Shown in pieces: positions 51,340-62,900 of a stretch of DNA of 64,000 nucleotides. Numbering within the stretch: position 1 is the first letter of the stretch; each line of letters begins with the position of its first letter. A program made the translations under genes and the position numbers. Origin of the DNA: Flammeovirgaceae bacterium (lineage in GTDB: Bacteria > Bacteroidota > Bacteroidia > Cytophagales > Cyclobacteriaceae); contig JAIYCV010000030.1 of the NCBI GenBank assembly GCA_027487845.1, forward strand, positions 22,994 through 86,993. Direction: 5' to 3'. Below the pieces are notes generated by a model. The model worked only from the letters and a program-made list of their open reading frames with translations, was not told the origin of the DNA and did no database searches.

Positions 51340-54300
51340 ATGACAAAATTGTATCTGTTAATGCGCAGGTCTTTGACAGTCTTCTTGATGTTTGGCGCGC
51401 TAGTAAGCTTCGCCCAAGGTCAAGTAACTGGAAAAGTAACCTCAAAAGATGACGGTTCACCACTTCCGGGTGTGAACATTGTGGAGAAGGGCACTAGTAA
51501 TGGTGCGACTACTGATGCTGATGGAAATTATACCATCAAAGTGGGAGCAAATGCAACGCTTATTTTCTCTTTTGTGGGTTCGACCACTCAAGAAGTTGCC
51601 GTTGGCTCTCAAACTTCCATCAATGTTGATTTGGTGTCTGACGTAACTTCACTATCTGAAGTTGTGGTGGTAGGTTATGGTACGCAAGAGAAAAAGGAGA
51701 TCACCAGTGCAGTTACCAGTGTAAAGTCGGAGGATTTCAATAAAGGAACAGTGAATGATCCCGCGCAATTGCTTCAAGGTAGAGTAGCAGGTCTGAATAT
51801 CACCCGACCCGGTGGTGACCCAAACGGAACTTTCGCAATTCGTTTAAGAGGTGTAGGAACAGTGGGCGCAAATGCTGAACCGCTAATTGTTATCGATGGC
51901 ATTATTGGTGGCTCATTAGGTAATGTTGACCCTAACGATATTGCTTCCTTTGATGTGTTGAAAGATGGGTCTGCCGCGGCAATATATGGAAGTCGAGGGG
52001 GCAGCGGGGTGATTTTGATTACCACTAAATCGGGTAAGGCGGGCAAAACTCAAGTTGACTACAACGCGTCTTATGCAGTTGAAGACATAGCGAACAGCAT
52101 TAATGTGATGACAGCGGACGAATATAGAAAAGTGTCAGGTGCAAAAGACTTGGGATCATCAACAAAATGGTTAGATGTAGTTACTCGTCAGGGAAAAACA
52201 CAAGTACACAATTTGGCATTAGCGGGGGGCTCTAAGGGAACTTCTTATCGTGCTTCCGCCAATTTCCGTGACGGCCAAGGAATTGGACTGAATTCTGGAT
52301 TCCAACAAATAAACCTTAGATTAAACCTAACTCAAAAGGCACTAAATGATAAGGCAACTTTTACCGTTAACTTATCATCTACTACCAGAGAATCGAAGTT
52401 AGGTAATGCTAACTCTTTTCGTTATGCGGTAATTGGTAATCCAACAGCCCCAGTTTATGATAATACTACAGATAGCCCGACTGCTGGTGCTAGGTGGGGA
52501 GGGTATGCTGAACGCGATATTTTTGATTGGTTTAATCCGCTTTCGATTGTTAACCAAAGTACTAATGATAAGAAGGAAATGAAAATCCTAGCTAGCATTA
52601 GAGGTGAATATGATTTCAGTAGCGTTGTGGAAGGTTTAAGAGCCTCTGTATTCTATTCAAATCAGCGCGAAAATGACTTATTTGGTGCTTCTTTTCAACG
52701 TACAGCCAAGTTTAGCGGGCAAGGAAACCAAGGACGTGCTGCTAGGGCAACTGAAGAAAGGGCAAATCAGCTTTTTGAAACTACTATTAACTACGATAAA
52801 ACGTTCGACAAAACCAACTTACAAATATTAGGAGGCTACTCTTATCAGGATTTTTTTAATGAACGCTTTTCTGCGGCTGGTGGAAATTTCCTTTCTGATG
52901 CTTTTACTTACAATAATTTAGGCACGTCCTTAGACTTTGCCAATGGATTGGGTTCTGTGAATAGCAGTGCTGATGGCAATAAATTGGTCGCATTCTTTGG
53001 CAGAGCAAACGTGAACGTGGGAGGTAACTATTTCCTTTCCGCTAGTGCACGGTACGAAGGTTCTTCTCGATTTGGGGCGAATAACAAGTTTGGACTTTTC
53101 CCCGCTGTCAGTGCAGGCGTAACACTTAGTAACCTAGTAGAAATACCGCTCGTTAACAGCCTTAAATTACGGGGCAGTTGGGGAGTAACTGGTGCACAGC
53201 CAAACTTCTCCTATATATCGTTACAAAGATATAGCCAACAGGGATACTTTTTTTATAATGGTGCCTATGGCCCAGCTTATGGTCCGGCTAGTAACCCAAA
53301 TCCAGACTTAAAGTGGGAAACAAAGACTGAATTGAATTTTGGGGCTGACTTTGCATTATTAGAAAACAAATTAACAGGTACTGTTGATTGGTATACAAGA
53401 ACTACCAAAGATGGCATATTGCCCGTTAACGTGCCTATTCCACCAAATTTGTTTGGCCAGACATTTGTGAATATAGGCGAGTTGAGAAACTCAGGTTTTG
53501 AGGTCTCGTTAAACTATGCTGCTGTAAAAACAGCAAATTTTAGCTGGACGGTCGGTGGCAATGTCGCCACCTATAGTACCAAAGTAGTCAGCCTAAGATC
53601 TGGGGCGCTTAGCTTTGGTGAAGGTGGCGTATTATTTAGAGCTGGCATGGGTGCACCTGGTCAAAATGCATTCAATCTTGTTCGGGTGAAAGAAGGTGAT
53701 CCTTTGGGGCAGCTTTGGGGATCAGTGTACGATGGGGTGAATGCTGACGGTAGCTATAAGTTTAAAGATATCAATGGCGATGGTAAGTCTATTGCTGATA
53801 GCGATGAAGACAGAGCTGTTATAGGCAATGGATTGCCAAAGGCTACTGCAGGTTTTAATAACACATTTACGTATAAACAATTTGATTTGAGTGTGTTCCT
53901 TCAAGCTGCCTTTGGTCATGATTTGTTGAATAGCTACAGAGGTTTTTATGAAAATAATGAGTCAACCACTGTTGGAAATTACAACATTGTAAAAACTAAG
54001 TATTATGATCCAAGTGTTACCAAAGCACAGGTTAATAGCTTTCATGTGGAAAAGGCAACTTATTTAAGACTGAACAACGCTTCTTTAGGGTATAACTTTA
54101 AGATGAAGCAAGGCAGCCCTATCCGCAATTTTAGGATTTTTGCTTCAGGGCAAAATTTATTTACCATCACTGGATATACTGGTGTGGATCCTACTGAACG
54201 GTATAGCGATAATGGCGATGGCGTAAATAGTGCTTTTAATGGAGGATTTCCACCTCAACCAGATGGTTTATCACCCGGTATTGAAAGAAGAACAACTTAT

Positions 54301-54345
54301 TTCACTACGCGCACTGTAACATTTGGTTTGAATTTAGGTTTCTAA
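51340..54345 (+). CDS. SusC/RagA-family TonB-linked outer membrane receptor
   Basis: A 1001-residue TonB-dependent transporter that imports oligosaccharides together with its SusD partner. It has a signal peptide (about 1-27), a CarboxypepD-reg-like domain (about 28-100, GKVTSKDDGSPLPGVNI), the TonB box/plug start (SEVVVVGYGTQ), a plug domain (about 120-230, LQGRVAGLNITRPGG, AAAIYGSRG) and a barrel to the C-terminus. It is first in a susCD pair with the SusD gene 7 bp downstream. Confidence 0.95.
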   Translation: MTKLYLLMRRSLTVFLMFGALVSFAQGQVTGKVTSKDDGSPLPGVNIVEKGTSNGATTDADGNYTIKVGANATLIFSFVGSTTQEVAVGSQTSINVDLVSDVTSLSEVVVVGYGTQEKKEITSAVTSVKSEDFNKGTVNDPAQLLQGRVAGLNITRPGGDPNGTFAIRLRGVGTVGANAEPLIVIDGIIGGSLGNVDPNDIASFDVLKDGSAAAIYGSRGGSGVILITTKSGKAGKTQVDYNASYAVEDIANSINVMTADEYRKVSGAKDLGSSTKWLDVVTRQGKTQVHNLALAGGSKGTSYRASANFRDGQGIGLNSGFQQINLRLNLTQKALNDKATFTVNLSSTTRESKLGNANSFRYAVIGNPTAPVYDNTTDSPTAGARWGGYAERDIFDWFNPLSIVNQSTNDKKEMKILASIRGEYDFSSVVEGLRASVFYSNQRENDLFGASFQRTAKFSGQGNQGRAARATEERANQLFETTINYDKTFDKTNLQILGGYSYQDFFNERFSAAGGNFLSDAFTYNNLGTSLDFANGLGSVNSSADGNKLVAFFGRANVNVGGNYFLSASARYEGSSRFGANNKFGLFPAVSAGVTLSNLVEIPLVNSLKLRGSWGVTGAQPNFSYISLQRYSQQGYFFYNGAYGPAYGPASNPNPDLKWETKTELNFGADFALLENKLTGTVDWYTRTTKDGILPVNVPIPPNLFGQTFVNIGELRNSGFEVSLNYAAVKTANFSWTVGGNVATYSTKVVSLRSGALSFGEGGVLFRAGMGAPGQNAFNLVRVKEGDPLGQLWGSVYDGVNADGSYKFKDINGDGKSIADSDEDRAVIGNGLPKATAGFNNTFTYKQFDLSVFLQAAFGHDLLNSYRGFYENNESTTVGNYNIVKTKYYDPSVTKAQVNSFHVEKATYLRLNNASLGYNFKMKQGSPIRNFRIFASGQNLFTITGYTGVDPTERYSDNGDGVNSAFNGGFPPQPDGLSPGIERRTTYFTTRTVTFGLNLGF

Positions 54346-54352
54346 AAAATAA

Positions 54353-56011
54353 ATGTTAATCAAAATGAGAAAAAGGAATATTGGTAAAATTTCAATGATT
54401 GGTTTAGGGATCGCTTTCCTTACCCTTTCATGTACGAAACTGGATGAAAAAGTATACAGTGACGTAACTGCTGACAGCTTTTTCAAGACCAATGATGAGT
54501 TCATTGCGTCATTGGGTCAAGCTTATGCTAACTTTGGTGGAATTGGAAACCACTCAAATCTGTGGTCTATACAAGAATTGACCTCTGATGAATTGGTAAT
54601 CACTACGAAAGGTGGCGACTGGTTTGATGGTGGCGTTTTGCAACAGTTGCATTTGCACTCTTATACTTCTGACAATGGTTTTTTCAATAACGCTTGGGGA
54701 TTCATGTATGGTGGAGTAAATACTTGTAATCGATTAATTTCCCAGTTTGAGGGCTTAAAAGCCGCAGGAAATAAAGATGCGATACCCTTGATCACCGAAT
54801 TGAGAGGTGTTAGGGCACTTTGGTATTACTGGATTTTGGATAGCTTTGGAAATGCTCCGCTTGTAATTGACTTTAAGTCTTCAGAGCCACCAGCAGCTGC
54901 AACTAGAAAGCAAATCTATGATTATGTAGAAAGCGAATTGTCGGCAATTATAGCTGATCCTAACTTGCCTTCCGCAAAAGATGCCTCCACTTATGGTAGA
55001 ATGACAAAATGGGCAGCCCTCGCTATTAGAGCTAAGCTGTATTTGAATGCGCAAGTTTATACTGGCACACCTCAATGGCAGAAGGCTGCAGATGATGCGA
55101 AAGCAATAATCGATGGTGGGAAATATAGTCTGGAGTTAAAATACTCAGATAACTTTGCTGTAAACAATACCGCTTCGAACGAAAATATCTTTGTCTACCC
55201 TTATGACAAAGTATTCGGCCAAGGTTTTAACTGGCCGATGATGACACTTCATTATGCTAGTCAAGACGTATTTAAATTGACTCAACAACCGTGGAACGGA
55301 TACCAAGTAGTGGAGGAATTTTATAATTCCTACATTGACCCAACGAAAAATCCAGGTCCTCAAGGTCCTGTATGGTCTGGCCTTGCAAATTTTGATCCAA
55401 AAAAGCCAACAATACCAAATAGTACTGGTACTATTGATTCGCGGTTATCTAATTTCTTGGTGGGTCCTCAAATAAAGCCAGATGGAGCGCAAGCTACCGA
55501 TCCAGGATTTGAAGGTGCTACAGCCAAGCAACCTGATCCAGATGGTACGTTGCTTAACTTTACCCCAAAAATAAATCAACTTGGTCCTGATGGATGGAGA
55601 CAGGGTGGTGCTCGAATTGGCAAGTATGCGTATGAGATTGGTGGCACAAATAATATGAGCAATGACTTTGTTATTCTTAGATACTCAGACGTGTTGTTAA
55701 TTAGAGCTGAGGCACTTTGGAGAATTTCAAATGTCAGCGCGGAGGCTTTGGCCTTAGTTAATCAGGTTAGAGATCGCGCCAAAGTTACCCCGTATCCTTC
55801 GTTAACCGCAGATAATTTATTAGCCGAACGTGGTAGAGAAATGTTTGCTGAAATGACTAGGAGGCAGGATATGATCCGCTTTGGCACTTTCGCGAGTAAG
55901 TATGGTTTCAAGACAGCTCCTGATGGAAGTACAAATTTTTCGCTATTCCCAATCCCGAAACAACAATTGGATGCGAACAAGAAGCTGGTTCAGAACCCAG
56001 GATATAATTAA
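54353..56011 (+). CDS. SusD/RagB-family nutrient-binding lipoprotein
   Basis: A 552-residue surface lipoprotein (lipobox LTLSC). Typical SusD features include the TPR-like helical frame, a GxRALWYYWILDSFGNAPLV segment (LRGVRALWYYW) and the C-terminal LLAERGREMFAEMTRRQDMIRFG helix, ending NPGYN. It captures the oligosaccharide for SusC. The ATG at 54353 or 54365 could be used; both precede the same signal peptide. A terminator follows. Confidence 0.95.
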   Translation: MLIKMRKRNIGKISMIGLGIAFLTLSCTKLDEKVYSDVTADSFFKTNDEFIASLGQAYANFGGIGNHSNLWSIQELTSDELVITTKGGDWFDGGVLQQLHLHSYTSDNGFFNNAWGFMYGGVNTCNRLISQFEGLKAAGNKDAIPLITELRGVRALWYYWILDSFGNAPLVIDFKSSEPPAAATRKQIYDYVESELSAIIADPNLPSAKDASTYGRMTKWAALAIRAKLYLNAQVYTGTPQWQKAADDAKAIIDGGKYSLELKYSDNFAVNNTASNENIFVYPYDKVFGQGFNWPMMTLHYASQDVFKLTQQPWNGYQVVEEFYNSYIDPTKNPGPQGPVWSGLANFDPKKPTIPNSTGTIDSRLSNFLVGPQIKPDGAQATDPGFEGATAKQPDPDGTLLNFTPKINQLGPDGWRQGGARIGKYAYEIGGTNNMSNDFVILRYSDVLLIRAEALWRISNVSAEALALVNQVRDRAKVTPYPSLTADNLLAERGREMFAEMTRRQDMIRFGTFASKYGFKTAPDGSTNFSLFPIPKQQLDANKKLVQNPGYN

Positions 56012-56030
56012 GGACTTTTTGATGTCTTAG

Positions 56031-56061
56031 AAAAAGGCTGCCAGCAATGGCGGCCTTTTTG
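56031..56061 (+). terminator. intrinsic terminator of susCD
   Basis: AAAAAGGCTGCC (56031-56042) pairs with GGCGGCCTTTTT (56049-56060) with one G-T pair and a 6-base loop, followed by TG and T-rich sequence. Confidence 0.85.
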
Positions 56062-56097
56062 TTTTATAAACATGGAGTTTTGGTAAGAGATAACCAC

Positions 56098-56105
56098 TAC
56101 GTTTG
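56098..56105 (+). promoter_or_regulatory. candidate -7 element (TACGTTTG) of the second receptor gene
   Basis: A perfect TAnnTTTG match 65 bp before the chosen ATG and just after the susCD terminator. The nearest TTG is 15 bp upstream, shorter than usual. Confidence 0.35.
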
Positions 56106-56169
56106 TATTTGATTCAAGTCGAAGACGCGACTTTTTTGGTTGTCTTCAGTTTTAGTTCGTTATTTACTT

Positions 56170-58587
56170 ATGATTTCCTCAAAAGGCAGTTCATTTCTGT
56201 TTCTTGTTCTTATAATTTCAGTTGTTGGCAAAATAGGATTGGCACAAGAAAACTGGGAAATGCCATTTACCATAATAGGAGACTCCACGCGTGGGAATGG
56301 GAATGCAATCTTGACTGGAATAGTCATAAATGGTGCGTCAAAAGAACCTTTGGTTGAAGCTCATCTTTCATTTGATTTTTTTAAATACTATGGACGAACT
56401 GACCAATTTGGGAGGTTTGCTATAGAACTGCCACCAGGGCGATATAAATTAGTTGTGCGGTACGTTGGAATGAAGCCCGCCTATTTTAGAGTTAAAGTTT
56501 TAGGTTCAGGGCTTCTCAATATTGCAATGGAAGAAGGTTATGAATTACCGGAGGTGGAAGTAAGTGACAGGCCGCTAGATTCGAACATAAAAGAATCGTT
56601 AGCGGGACTCTCTAAATTCACGTTGAAAGAAATAAAGAATCTGCCTGCTTTTATGGGCGAGGTAGACATTTTAAAAAGTATCCAAACCTTACCGGGCGTT
56701 ACCAGTGTAGGAGAAGGGTCTTCTGGATTCAACGTGCGAGGTGGCAGAAGTGATCAAAATCTAATCTTGCTAAATGGAGCACCTCTTTTCAATTCTTCCC
56801 ACGCACTAGGATTTGTATCGGGATTCAATCAGGATGTGATCACCAACTTCTCACTGTACAAAGGTAATGTACCAGCGAATTTTGGAGGACGAGCTTCATC
56901 CGTTCTTGAAGTAAACACCAAATTAGGAGATTTTGAAAAGTGGCAATTTCAAGGCGGTGTGGGGCTTATTTCGAGCCGATTTTTAGCCGAAGGCCCATTG
57001 GTAAGAAACAAATCTTCTATCCTTGCTGCGATTAGAAGCTCTAATTCCGACTGGGCGCTACAGCAGGCAGAAAACCCAGATGTGAATAGAAGTGCGTTTA
57101 ATTTCTATGACGCCAATTTGACGCTAGCGAACAAGTTCAACGAACGAAGCTTACTAAAGCTAAACATTTACTCCAGCAATGACTTCTTTCGGTTCTCCCA
57201 ACGCTTTGGCTTTGAATGGCAAAATTTCATCGCCAACGCGGAATGGAAAAGTAGAACCGATAAAAAATTATCCCCTACGCTAAACATTGCCTTTGGTCAA
57301 TACAAAAGTACCTTAATCGACCCGAGTCCAACCAATCCTTCGCAGCTAAAAAACAATTTGATTTATTATCAAATCAAAGAGACTGTAGACTACTTACCAA
57401 ACGAAATCCATAGTATAAAAAGTGGTTTTGAGTCAACCGCTTACCTCCCCAAACCAGAAGCATTATCTGGATATAATGGTAATACTTCTATCGTTGAAAA
57501 AGCAGTCGATAAAAATTATGGAATTGAATCGGGCATTTTCGTGAATGACGACTACAGATTTTCAGAAAATATCTCCATTTCCGCTGGTTTGCGTTATTCT
57601 ATTTACAGTCAAATTGGTTCCGCTAAGGTATTCAACTATCAAGAAAATACACCCAAGTTGGAAAGTACAATTATCGATACACTTCATTTCAGCAATGGTC
57701 AATCGATAAAAACCTACCAAGGCTTAGAGCCTAGAATTTCGGGCAGATTTAATTTGGCTGAAAGCCAATCTGTAAAAGTGAGTTATAATAGAATGAGACA
57801 ATATATACATCAGATTTCTAATACAACCGCGCCAACTCCTGTAGATATCTGGCAAGTCAGCACCACTTATTTGCCACCTCAGGTTGCCGACAATTTTTCG
57901 GTTGGTTATTTCAGAAACTTAAAGGACAATATGTTTGAAACCTCGGTTGAGCTTTTCTACAAATCGATGAATAACTTAGTTGAATACAAGGATTTCCCAG
58001 CCCTTTATCTAAATCCGCATATTGAGACCGAATTGCTTTCTGGTAAAGGCCGAGCATTTGGTGGCGAGATCTATGCAAGAAAGCTAAAAGGTAGATGGAC
58101 AGGTTGGATTTCCTACACCTATTCTCAAACGCAAGTAAGCGTGGATTCTCCTAACAAGTCAGAGTCAATTAATGATGGGCGATGGTTTGCATCTAACTAT
58201 AATAAACCTCACAATTTCAATATTGTAGGAAATAGAAGAATGGGAAAAGGTGCTTTCTCGTTCATCTTCACCTACACCAGTGGTCGACCGTTAACGGCCG
58301 TTGAGTCAAGCTACATAACCGATGGAACGGTAGTGCCTGTTTATTCTCAACGCAACCAATACAATATTCCGGATTACATCCGGCTTGATGTTTCTTTTAC
58401 GATCGGAAACGTGTTTAAAAAGATTGAAGATTCTTTAGTAATATCTTTTTACAATCTCCTCGGCCGAGAAAATGCTTATTCGGTTTTTTATCAACGGCCG
58501 CAGTCAAATTACTTCATACCAAAAGCCTATCAACTTTCTGTGTTGGGGGCAACGTTGCCATCGATAACTTATAATTTTAAATTGTAA
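56170..58587 (+). CDS. TonB-dependent receptor with carboxypeptidase-regulatory-like domain
   Basis: An 805-residue outer-membrane receptor: signal peptide (about 1-25), CarboxypepD-reg-like domain (about 45-125, ILTGIVINGASKEPLVEA) and plug (about 145-270, LPGVTSVGEGSSGFNVRGG, GRASSVLEVNTK). The barrel ends in ITYNFKL. It is not of the SusC subfamily. The DUF4249 lipoprotein gene 5 bp downstream is its usual partner in Bacteroidota. Substrate unknown, possibly a metal, peptide or glycan. I chose ATG 56170 over an in-frame TTG at 56140. Confidence 0.88.
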   Translation: MISSKGSSFLFLVLIISVVGKIGLAQENWEMPFTIIGDSTRGNGNAILTGIVINGASKEPLVEAHLSFDFFKYYGRTDQFGRFAIELPPGRYKLVVRYVGMKPAYFRVKVLGSGLLNIAMEEGYELPEVEVSDRPLDSNIKESLAGLSKFTLKEIKNLPAFMGEVDILKSIQTLPGVTSVGEGSSGFNVRGGRSDQNLILLNGAPLFNSSHALGFVSGFNQDVITNFSLYKGNVPANFGGRASSVLEVNTKLGDFEKWQFQGGVGLISSRFLAEGPLVRNKSSILAAIRSSNSDWALQQAENPDVNRSAFNFYDANLTLANKFNERSLLKLNIYSSNDFFRFSQRFGFEWQNFIANAEWKSRTDKKLSPTLNIAFGQYKSTLIDPSPTNPSQLKNNLIYYQIKETVDYLPNEIHSIKSGFESTAYLPKPEALSGYNGNTSIVEKAVDKNYGIESGIFVNDDYRFSENISISAGLRYSIYSQIGSAKVFNYQENTPKLESTIIDTLHFSNGQSIKTYQGLEPRISGRFNLAESQSVKVSYNRMRQYIHQISNTTAPTPVDIWQVSTTYLPPQVADNFSVGYFRNLKDNMFETSVELFYKSMNNLVEYKDFPALYLNPHIETELLSGKGRAFGGEIYARKLKGRWTGWISYTYSQTQVSVDSPNKSESINDGRWFASNYNKPHNFNIVGNRRMGKGAFSFIFTYTSGRPLTAVESSYITDGTVVPVYSQRNQYNIPDYIRLDVSFTIGNVFKKIEDSLVISFYNLLGRENAYSVFYQRPQSNYFIPKAYQLSVLGATLPSITYNFKL

Positions 58588-58592
58588 TTATT

Positions 58593-59663
58593 ATGAGAAT
58601 TGCGTTAAAAAGTAGTATTGGCAAAGGGATACAGTTTTTTGTGTTTCTGGGCTTATTTAGCTGCTTAAGTCAAATTGATTTTCCCGTAGAGATAAAGGGC
58701 GGGGTATTAGTTGTGACGGGAAGGATAAGTACTATTGCAGACCAGAACATCATAGAATTAGGGAGAACTGCTGAGACCGAGCGCCTACCAGAGCCGCTCA
58801 GCGGTGCGAGCATAGAAGTTTTCGATGAATTTGGTAGAGTGGCGATTTATTCGGAAATCGAAACTGGTGTATACGAAGCTCAGAATGTCATTGGCATTGT
58901 TGGAAGAACTTATCATATTGAAATCAAGCTCCCCAACGGTAGCTTCTACAAATCTAAGCCAGAAAGAATGCCAGCAGCCTCGGGGCTTGATTTGATTCAA
59001 TATGAGATCGTTGAAGAGAAAGTTGTCGATTTTGAAGGAATACCAACGAGCAAAATGTTTTATAAAATTTATGCTAATTCAACGCTCGATTCTAGAAACA
59101 CCTATTTAAAATGGCGTGTGACAGAAGCTTTCTTGTTGTCTCCCACCGATTTTCCGGATCCATTTGGTAGCATACCTCCACCATGCTTTATTGTACAAAA
59201 TGCAGATCCACAGCGAATTGTGTCGATTGACGCGGGAAAGTTGGCAACGACCCAGTTAAAAAGACAGTTGATTGCTTCAAGAGAAATTGATTGGAGTTTC
59301 CTTGAAAAGCATTATTTTTCGACTTACCAGTCTTCCATTACTAAAGATGCGTTTGAATATTGGCGGAAAGTAGATATTCTTGCGAATCAAGTTGGATCTA
59401 TTTTTGACTCACCACCCGCAGAAATTTCGGGGAATTTGATATGTCTGAGTGACCCGCTGGAAAAAGTACTTGGATTTTTTCAGGCCTGTAACGAGACGTT
59501 TATTAAAAAAGATTTTTATCCTTCTGACTTGCCTTTTGACCTCCGACCGCTTGTGAGTAAGTGTGATTTTACTGGTAATACTGACCCCTTAAGTTATAAA
59601 AGTAGATGTATTAATTGTATCGATGTAAGAAACAGTAGTTATCGGAGGCCAAGTTGGTTTTAG
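58593..59663 (+). CDS. DUF4249 lipoprotein
   Basis: A 356-residue predicted lipoprotein (C24 in GLFSC) with the DUF4249 pattern: VEIKGGVLVVTGRIST, then PLSGASIEVFDE, a YHIEIKLPNGSFYKSKPERMP strand pair and a long mixed domain. It ends with a cysteine pair in CINC and RRPSWF. DUF4249 genes normally follow TonB-dependent receptors and are thought to form a surface cap or helper, as SusD does for SusC; no activity is known. Confidence 0.82.
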   Translation: MRIALKSSIGKGIQFFVFLGLFSCLSQIDFPVEIKGGVLVVTGRISTIADQNIIELGRTAETERLPEPLSGASIEVFDEFGRVAIYSEIETGVYEAQNVIGIVGRTYHIEIKLPNGSFYKSKPERMPAASGLDLIQYEIVEEKVVDFEGIPTSKMFYKIYANSTLDSRNTYLKWRVTEAFLLSPTDFPDPFGSIPPPCFIVQNADPQRIVSIDAGKLATTQLKRQLIASREIDWSFLEKHYFSTYQSSITKDAFEYWRKVDILANQVGSIFDSPPAEISGNLICLSDPLEKVLGFFQACNETFIKKDFYPSDLPFDLRPLVSKCDFTGNTDPLSYKSRCINCIDVRNSSYRRPSWF

Positions 59664-59745
59664 TTTTTGTCCGTTTTCTTAACTTAACATCAAACAAACC
59701 AAGCTTTCTCAAAACTGCAGCTCGTGAATTTCACTGTACATTCTA

Positions 59746-59779
59746 TTGATCGCTGATTAGCCCCAATTACATATCTTTG
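59746..59779 (+). promoter_or_regulatory. candidate promoter of the FG-GAP/ASPIC gene
   Basis: TTG at 59746-59748, a 23-bp spacer and a perfect TATCTTTG -7 match at 59772-59779. It predicts a leader of about 160 nt before the TTG start at 59947. I see nothing else in the 283-bp gap. Confidence 0.45.
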
Positions 59780-59946
59780 TGCCAACGTGTATTGTGGCTT
59801 TTGATGATAGCTTTTGGGGAGGAGGCAATGTAACAAACCTTCGCATCCAATTGAGAATTGTAGGAACTCTCTTTTTTAAAGATTGTTCCTTATTGCTTCC
59901 TCAAAAAGTTGCGTTTACTATTTGAATTAAGTTTGAAATAACGGTT

Positions 59947-62900
59947 TTGCCAAAAATTCTACCCTACTGCTGTTTTTTACTCCTGTGCCTAGAGTATAGT
60001 TGCAAGGATCGCACAATTCCGAAAGATACCCTTTTCCTTAAAAGAGAGAATACGGGGATTGATTTCTCTAATACATTGACTTATTCAGAAGCCCTAAATC
60101 CCTACACTTTTAAAAGTTTCTTTAATGGCGGGGGTGTTGGTCTGGGCGATTTTAACAATGATGGTCTGTTGGATATATTTTTCTCTGGGAATCAGGTTTC
60201 CAATAAATTGTATTTGAATAAGGGGTCTTTTCAATTTGAAGATATTACTAATAAAGCTGGGCTAGAAACGAAAGATGTTTGGTGCACAGGTGTAGCTGTA
60301 GTGGATATAAATGCGGATGGATTTTTAGACCTCTACATCTGTAAATCTGGACCACCTGGAGGAACGAGAAGAGCAAATGAATTGTTCGTTAACCAAGGGG
60401 ATTTGACTTTCAAAGAGAGTGCGAAGCAATATAACCTTGATTTTACCGGCCTTTCGGTGCATTCCGCTTTTTTCGATTATGACAAAGATGGTGATCTCGA
60501 TTGTTATCTGCTAAATAATTCGATCCGGTCAATTGGCGGATATGATTTAATAAAAGATCAACGCACTATTCCTGATCCAAATGGCGGCAATAAATTGTTG
60601 AGAAATGATGACGGTAAGTTTGTGGACGTAACTATAGAAGCTGGGATATTTTGCAGTAAAATTGGTTTTGGCTTGGGCGTAACCGTGGGTGACATTGACA
60701 AAGATGGTTGGCAAGATATGTATGTGTCGAATGACTTCTTTGAACGCGACTATTTATACATCAATAATCGAGATGGAACTTTTGAGGAAGCGCTGGAAAG
60801 TTCTGTGCGTGAAATAAGCATGGGCTCAATGGGTGCCGATATGGCTGACATCAATAATGACGGTTTACCTGAAATTTTTGTGACGGAGATGCTTCCAGAA
60901 CACGATGAAAGGCTAAAGACAACCTCCCAATTTGAAACGTGGGACAAGCATAAGATCAGTATTGATCAGGGATATTTTCAACAGTTTAGCCGCAATGTGT
61001 TGCAATTGAATAACGGAGATGGCTCCTTTTCAGAAATTTCAAGGTATGCGGGTGTGCAGGCAACGGATTGGAGTTGGGGTGCTCTTATCTTAGATATGGA
61101 CAATGATGGTCTTAAAGATATTTTTGTTGCGAATGGAATTTACAAGGATCTTATTAATCAAGATTACGTAAATTTTATAGCTGACCCAGACTTAGTAAGA
61201 GACATTTTACGAAAAGAGAAGAATGTTGTAAAAAGGTTGATCGATTCTATCCCTTCTAATAAAATCGCAAACTATGCTTTCCACAACAAGGGAAATCTCA
61301 CTTTTACAAACCAAACAACTAATTGGGGACTCGATGAGCCGTCTTTTTCGAATGGCTCAGCGTATGGCGATTTGGATAACGATGGAGATTTTGATTTGGT
61401 AATCAATAATGTTAACATGCCGGCTTTTGTATATGAGAACAAGTCCAAGCAGCAATCAATTAAACAGAATACAATTTCTTTGAAATTGAAAGGGGAGGGG
61501 AAAAACACGTTTGCTCTTGGCACTAAAGTATCTTTATACACTGGCACAGAAATGATGTATCAGGAGGTTTCGCCAATGAGGGGTTTTATGTCGTCTGTTG
61601 ATTCTCGCTTGCATTTTGGGTTAGGAAGTAAGACAATCGTTGACTCGATAAGAATAACGTGGCCCAATGACAAAGCAACTGTTTTGAAGAACCTTGCTGT
61701 CAACCAACTGCTAAGAGTATGGCAAAAAGACGCACCTGAATCTGGTGAGATCCCAATGAAGACAGCATTCAAGCCTATCTTTTCTTCGGCTAACATTAAG
61801 GGTGTTGATTTCAAGCATCAAGAAGGTGATTTTAGTGATTTTGATGCCGATAGACTGCTTTTCAATATGATTTCTAACGAGGGGCCATGTTTATGCTCGG
61901 GTGACATCAACGCGGATGGATTAGAGGATTTTTATGTAGGTGGCGCGAAAGGGCAAGCCGGAGCAATTTACGTTCAGACGGCTCAAGCAACATTTATTAA
62001 AACGGTTCAACCGATCTTAGATAAAGATCGCGACTCAGAAGATACAGATTGTATTTTCTTCGATGCGAATGGCGACCAAAAACAAGACCTGTATGTAGCA
62101 AGCGGGGGTAATGAATTTTCATCAAGCTCCTCCGCTTTATTGGATCGGCTCTATTTCAACAAAGGAAACGGGCGCTTTGTAAAAAGCGAGCAAATATTAA
62201 ATTCGTTTGAAAGTACGTCAACTGTATCAGCTGCCGACTATGACAAAGATGGAGACTTGGACTTATTCATAGGCTCAAGAGTTGTTCCTGGTTTTTATGG
62301 GATACCAGCCTCGGGATTTATTTTAGAAAATGATGGGCAGGGGAACTTTACAGACGTTACGTCATCGGTAGCTCCTGGTCTATCTAAAATTGGGTTGATC
62401 ACCACCAGCAAATGGATAGATGTTGATAACGATAAGTCCCCCGATTTATTGGTTGCTGGCGAATGGATGCCATTAAAGTTGTTTATTAACGAACGCGGTA
62501 GATTAATAGATAAAAGCGAAAAATTTGGATTGAAAGATACTGAGGGTTGGTATCATTCCCTTTCGGTAGGTGATTTTAACAACGATGGATTGCAAGATTT
62601 TTTTGCAGGCAATCATGGATTAAACTCGCGATTTAAAGCATCGTTGAAAGAGCCGGTGGAACTGCACATAAATGATTTCGACCAAAACGGGACTATTGAC
62701 CACGTTACCACCTATTTTGATGTGGGAAGGCGGTATCCGCTGAACCTAAGACAGGATATAGTTTCTCAAATGCCTTCGTTAAAAAAGAAATTTTTACATT
62801 TTCGTGACTACCAAGGAAAAAGTATCGAGGAGGTGTTTACACCCGAGCAAAGGAAGAGGTCTATCGTATTGAAAGCCAACACCTTTGAATCTGCTATTTG